A DNA stretch of 64,000 nucleotides from positions 1 through 64,000 of the forward strand of contig CANGCK010000011.1 of the NCBI GenBank assembly GCA_947452295.1. Direction: 5' to 3'. This DNA comes from Sphingobacteriia bacterium. GTDB lineage: Bacteria; Bacteroidota; Bacteroidia; Chitinophagales; Chitinophagaceae. A program made the translations under genes and the position numbers. The notes beneath the pieces are model-generated. The model had not been told where the DNA came from and did no database searches. It worked only from the letters and a program-made list of their open reading frames with translations. Of this stretch, positions 59,952 through 64,000 are shown one piece after another (the first letter of the stretch is position 1; the number at the start of each line of letters is the position of its first letter).

Positions 59952-61880
59952 ATGATTTCTCCTAATACGATACAGCAAATTACCAATAGAATAGATATTA
60001 TAGATATCATTGGTGAATTCATCAAACTAAAAAAAAGAGGTACTAATTACTTAGGCCTTTGTCCGTTTCATGGAGAAAAATCGCCCTCGTTTACAGTATC
60101 TCCTGCTAAAGAAATATATAAATGTTTTGGTTGTGGAAAGAGTGGCAATAGTATTACTTTTTTAATGGAACATGAAAAGTATAGCTATGTGGAGGCGTTG
60201 AGGTGGTTGGCAGAAAGGTATAATATTGAAATAGAAGAAACGCAGAAAACACCAGAACAGATTCAGCAATTTCAAGTTGCAGATAGTTTACATGCGATTA
60301 ATCATTTTGCTCAAAAGTTTTTTTCCAACGTTTTATTTAATACAGAAGAAGGTGAACAGATTGCGCTTTCTTATTTAAAAGAAAGAGGATTTAGAGAAGA
60401 TGTATTGACCAAATTTCAAATTGGGTATAACCCTGAAGGCAGAGATCATCTTACCAAAGAATTACTGGCCAATCAATTCAATCCGGAATTATTAGTAAAA
60501 ACCGGATTGGTGGCCAATCGGAATAATGAATTAGCCGATAATTATCGTGGAAGAATTATTTTTCCTATACATAATAATAGTGGAAAAATTATTGGTTTTG
60601 GCGCTAGGATTATTGCAAAAAATGATAGAGCACCCAAATACATTAATACCCCTGAAAATGAAATTTATGTAAAAAGTAAAATTTTATACGGCTCCTATTT
60701 TGCAAGAACAGCAATTGATAAAGCAGATGAATGTTTATTAGTAGAAGGCTATACCGATGTGGTGAGTTTGCATCAAGCAGGTATAGAAAATGTAGTTGCC
60801 AGTGGCGGTACATCATTAACTATTGATCAATTAAGATTGATTAAAAAATACACCAACAATTTAACCATTATATATGATGGCGATGGCGCTGGAATTAAGG
60901 CTGCATTGCGTGGATTAGATTTAGCCCTAGAAGAAAGTTTAAATGTAAAATTGGTTTTAATACCAGATAATGAGGATCCGGACAGTTATGTAAACAAAGT
61001 TGGGGCTACTGCATTTAACGAATTTATTGCAGCATCTAAAAAAGATTTTATACTTTTTCAATTAGGTGTTTTATTAAAAGAGGCAGGTAACGATGTAAAT
61101 AAAAAAAGTGACATCGTTAATCAAATTGCAGAAACCATCAGTAAAATTAGTCGCGCAGAAGATTTTACCAAACAACAAGAATATATTAAACAATGTTCTT
61201 CATTGTTAAAAATTGACGAAACGGGATTTACCAATTTAGTTAATAAATATAAACGCGATAAATTAGTAAAAGAAGAAAAGAAACTTCCATATGAAGAAGC
61301 TGCTTTTTTACAACAAGAAGCACATCAGCAATCATCCGATTTTGACGATTCTGTTTTATTACTTCAACAAGATGATGTTTTTGAAAAAAATGTGTTGAAA
61401 GTATTGTTAGAATATGGATTAAAACCTTTTGACGAAGAGAAAACGATTGCTGCTTTTATATTTGAAGAATTAGCACAATTTCATTTTGAGAATCCATTGT
61501 ACGAAAAAATTTTAGATATCTATAAAGAGTGGTACAATAATGGATTAGAGCCCTCTGGTAATACCATGTTGTATCATGAAGATGAGGGTGTACGAAATGT
61601 AATAGTGAATTTATCGTTGCATCCGTTTGAATTGAGTCAACGCTGGGATGAAAAAATGGAAGGCATGAAAATTCTTACCAGAGATGTATCGGTAACAGAT
61701 TCTGTAGCCAGTTTAAATTATTTTAAACTACGAAAAATAAAAAGAATGTTTGAACAAAATCAACGTGATATGGAGCATGCCGAATTTGAAGAACAGTTGA
61801 AATTAATTGAAATTCATAAACAACTCAAAGAATTTGAACGCCAGATTACGCAACAAATGGGAACAGTTATATTAAAGTAA
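59952..61880 (+). CDS. dnaG: DNA primase
   Basis: INRIDIIDIIGEFIKLKKRGTNYLGLCPFHGEKSPSFTVSPAKEIYKCFGCGKSGN-like zinc domain; LLVEGYTDVVSLHQAGIENVVASGGTSLT Toprim. Confidence 0.96.
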   Translation: MISPNTIQQITNRIDIIDIIGEFIKLKKRGTNYLGLCPFHGEKSPSFTVSPAKEIYKCFGCGKSGNSITFLMEHEKYSYVEALRWLAERYNIEIEETQKTPEQIQQFQVADSLHAINHFAQKFFSNVLFNTEEGEQIALSYLKERGFREDVLTKFQIGYNPEGRDHLTKELLANQFNPELLVKTGLVANRNNELADNYRGRIIFPIHNNSGKIIGFGARIIAKNDRAPKYINTPENEIYVKSKILYGSYFARTAIDKADECLLVEGYTDVVSLHQAGIENVVASGGTSLTIDQLRLIKKYTNNLTIIYDGDGAGIKAALRGLDLALEESLNVKLVLIPDNEDPDSYVNKVGATAFNEFIAASKKDFILFQLGVLLKEAGNDVNKKSDIVNQIAETISKISRAEDFTKQQEYIKQCSSLLKIDETGFTNLVNKYKRDKLVKEEKKLPYEEAAFLQQEAHQQSSDFDDSVLLLQQDDVFEKNVLKVLLEYGLKPFDEEKTIAAFIFEELAQFHFENPLYEKILDIYKEWYNNGLEPSGNTMLYHEDEGVRNVIVNLSLHPFELSQRWDEKMEGMKILTRDVSVTDSVASLNYFKLRKIKRMFEQNQRDMEHAEFEEQLKLIEIHKQLKEFERQITQQMGTVILK

Positions 61881-61923
61881 AAAATCAAAAGGCAAAATTC
61901 AAAAAACTAGTAAACTAAAAACT

Positions 61924-61966
61924 AAAAAGTCCGCTCTAATTACATGAAGAGCGGACTTTTTTTTTA
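61924..61966. terminator. Bidirectional intrinsic terminator between convergent dnaG and dnaK
   Basis: AAAAAGTCCGCTCT...AGAGCGGACTTTTTTTTT. Confidence 0.85.
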
Positions 61967-61986
61967 GCACTATACAGTGTGTATAC

Positions 61987-63894
61987 TTATTTTACTTCTT
62001 CAAACTGTGCATCTTCTACCGTATCGCTAGAAGCCTGTGCACCATTGTGATTTGCGCCAGGTTGCTCCGCACCCGGTTGCGCACCTCCCTCTTGCTGTGC
62101 TTTGTAAATATCTTCACTTGCAGCAGTCCATGCAGTATTCATTTCTGCCATTGCAGCATCAATAGCAGCAATGTCTTGATTTTTATGTGCGTCTTTTAAT
62201 TTTGCCAATGCTGTTTCAATTGCGCCTTTTTTATCAGCAGGAATTTTATCGCCAAACTCAGTAAATTGTTTTTCTGTTTGGAAAATCATGCTGTCGGCCT
62301 GATTAATTTTCTCTACCTTTTCTCTGGCTTCTTTATCAGCTGATTCATTGGCTTTGGCTTCGGCTTTCATTTTCTCTACTTCTTCTTTGCTTAAACCGCT
62401 ACCTGCTTCGATTCTAATTTTTTGCTCTTTGCCAGTACCTTTGTCTTTTGCACTAACGTGTAACATACCGTTGGCATCAATATCAAAAGTTACTTCAATT
62501 TGAGGTACGCCTCTTGGAGCCGGTGGAATTCCATCTAAATTGAACATACCTAAGCTCTTATTTTGATTGGCCATGGGACGTTCACCTTGTAATACATGAA
62601 TTTGTACACCGGGTTGATTATCACTAGCGGTAGAATATACTTCTGTTTTCTTGGTAGGAATGGTGGTATTAGAAGCGATCATGGTTGTCATCACACCGCC
62701 CATGGTTTCAATACCTAAGCTTAAAGGTGTAACATCTAACAACAATACATCTTTTACTTCACCGGTTAACACCGCACCTTGAATAGCAGCACCTACGGCC
62801 ACCACTTCATCTGGGTTAACCCCTTTATTGGGTTTTTTACCAAAGAATTTCTCTACAATCTCTTGTACTTTAGGAATACGGCTTGAACCACCTACTAAAA
62901 TAATTTCATCTATTTCAGAAGTAGCATAACCTGCATCTTTTAAAGCAGCTTCACAAGGCTTTAAACAACGCACAAATAAGTTATCGGCTAATTGCTCAAA
63001 CTTTGCACGAGTTAATTTTAATACCAAGTGCTTAGGAACGCCATCTACAGCAGTAACATATGGCAAGTTGATTTCTGTTTCAGAAGAAGAGCTTAACTCT
63101 ACTTTTGCTTTTTCGGCAGCTTCTTTCAAACGCTGTAAAGCCATCGGGTCTTTACGTAAATCAATGGCTTCCTGACTTTTAAATTCATCAGCCAACCAAT
63201 CCATGATTACTTTATCAAAATCATCACCACCTAAATGCGTATCTCCGTTGGTAGATTTTACTTCAAATACACCATCCCCTAATTCAAGGATAGAAATATC
63301 GAACGTACCACCCCCTAAATCGAATACGGCAATTTTTTGATCGGCATGTTTTTTATCTAATCCGTAAGCCAACGCCGCAGCGGTAGGCTCATTTACAATT
63401 CTTTTTACGGTTAATCCCGCAATTTCACCGGCTTCTTTAGTAGCCTGGCGTTGTGCATCATTAAAATAGGCAGGAACGGTAATTACCGCTTCGGTTACTT
63501 CATGTCCTAAATAGTCTTCTGCCGTTTTTTTCATTTTCTGCAACACCATTGCAGAGATTTCCTGCGGTGTATATAAACGATCATCGATCGCTACACGAAC
63601 GGTATTATTGTCACCTTTGGCAACTTTATAACTCCAATGGCTGATTTCTTCCGTCACTTCGTCGTATTTACGACCCATAAAGCGCTTCACACTAGAAATA
63701 GTGTTTTGAGGATTTGTAATTGCCTGACGTTTTGCAGGATCACCTACTTTTCGCTCTCCATTCTTTAAAAATGCCACTACTGAAGGAGTAGTTCTACGGC
63801 CTTCGTCGTTAGCTATAACAACTGGCTCATTTCCTTCCATTACAGAAACACAACTATTGGTGGTTCCAAGGTCAATCCCAATTATCTTTCCCAT
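61987..63894 (-). CDS. dnaK: Molecular chaperone DnaK (Hsp70)
   Basis: [41 protein letters not shown]...[23 protein letters not shown]. Confidence 0.98.
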   Translation of the reverse strand: MGKIIGIDLGTTNSCVSVMEGNEPVVIANDEGRRTTPSVVAFLKNGERKVGDPAKRQAITNPQNTISSVKRFMGRKYDEVTEEISHWSYKVAKGDNNTVRVAIDDRLYTPQEISAMVLQKMKKTAEDYLGHEVTEAVITVPAYFNDAQRQATKEAGEIAGLTVKRIVNEPTAAALAYGLDKKHADQKIAVFDLGGGTFDISILELGDGVFEVKSTNGDTHLGGDDFDKVIMDWLADEFKSQEAIDLRKDPMALQRLKEAAEKAKVELSSSSETEINLPYVTAVDGVPKHLVLKLTRAKFEQLADNLFVRCLKPCEAALKDAGYATSEIDEIILVGGSSRIPKVQEIVEKFFGKKPNKGVNPDEVVAVGAAIQGAVLTGEVKDVLLLDVTPLSLGIETMGGVMTTMIASNTTIPTKKTEVYSTASDNQPGVQIHVLQGERPMANQNKSLGMFNLDGIPPAPRGVPQIEVTFDIDANGMLHVSAKDKGTGKEQKIRIEAGSGLSKEEVEKMKAEAKANESADKEAREKVEKINQADSMIFQTEKQFTEFGDKIPADKKGAIETALAKLKDAHKNQDIAAIDAAMAEMNTAWTAASEDIYKAQQEGGAQPGAEQPGANHNGAQASSDTVEDAQFEEVK

Positions 63895-64000
63895 ATTTTA
63901 TATTTTACTTGATTCATAAAATCAATCATTATGCCATGCATAAAAAGGTGAAATATTGGCAGCGTTTTGACTAAAAGACGCTTACAATGAGACAATTTGT

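Noticed and set aside
1-64000. CRISPR arrays, IS elements, prophage or integrative element signatures
   Set aside because: No regularly spaced repeats, transposase, integrase or phage structural proteins were seen on reading the ORFs and intergenic regions; long dispersed repeats were not computed.

Overview
The window is chromosomal DNA from a low-GC Bacteroidota bacterium. Gene families, T9SS and SusC/D proteins, and TTTG-N19-TAnnTTTG promoters suggest a Chitinophagaceae-like lineage; this assignment is inferred, not searched. From left to right it holds: a decayed hipA remnant; a T9SS type B secreted protein; a large surface-polysaccharide region (about 3.2-16.7 kb and 19.3-24.3 kb) with glycosyltransferases, C- and FkbM-type methyltransferases, nucleotide-sugar enzymes and a complete four-gene GDP-D-glycero-D-manno-heptose set; then mostly housekeeping and metabolic genes (lepA, sua5-type, tpiA, pruA, pdhA, ribH, rnr, lpxK, pfkA, pyk, GH20, nagB/PIG-L fusion, SusC/SusD, dnaG, dnaK). 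Two tRNAs (Pro-GGG, Arg-ACG) and several intrinsic terminators are readable. I saw no CRISPR array, rRNA, IS element or prophage. The best candidates for follow-up are: (i) a GDP-mannose-4,6-dehydratase-like protein whose catalytic Thr, Glu and Lys are all replaced, next to a sugar C-methyltransferase and a GDP-heptose gene set; (ii) a compact stand-alone transcription unit (promoter, ~100-nt leader, 70-aa ORF, terminator) at about 38.42-38.81 kb; (iii) a dihydroorotase-like protein lacking its metal ligands; (iv) an ARG-box-like palindrome upstream of an arginine deiminase/CtlX pair. All calls come from reading the sequence and recalling motifs; no database search was run.
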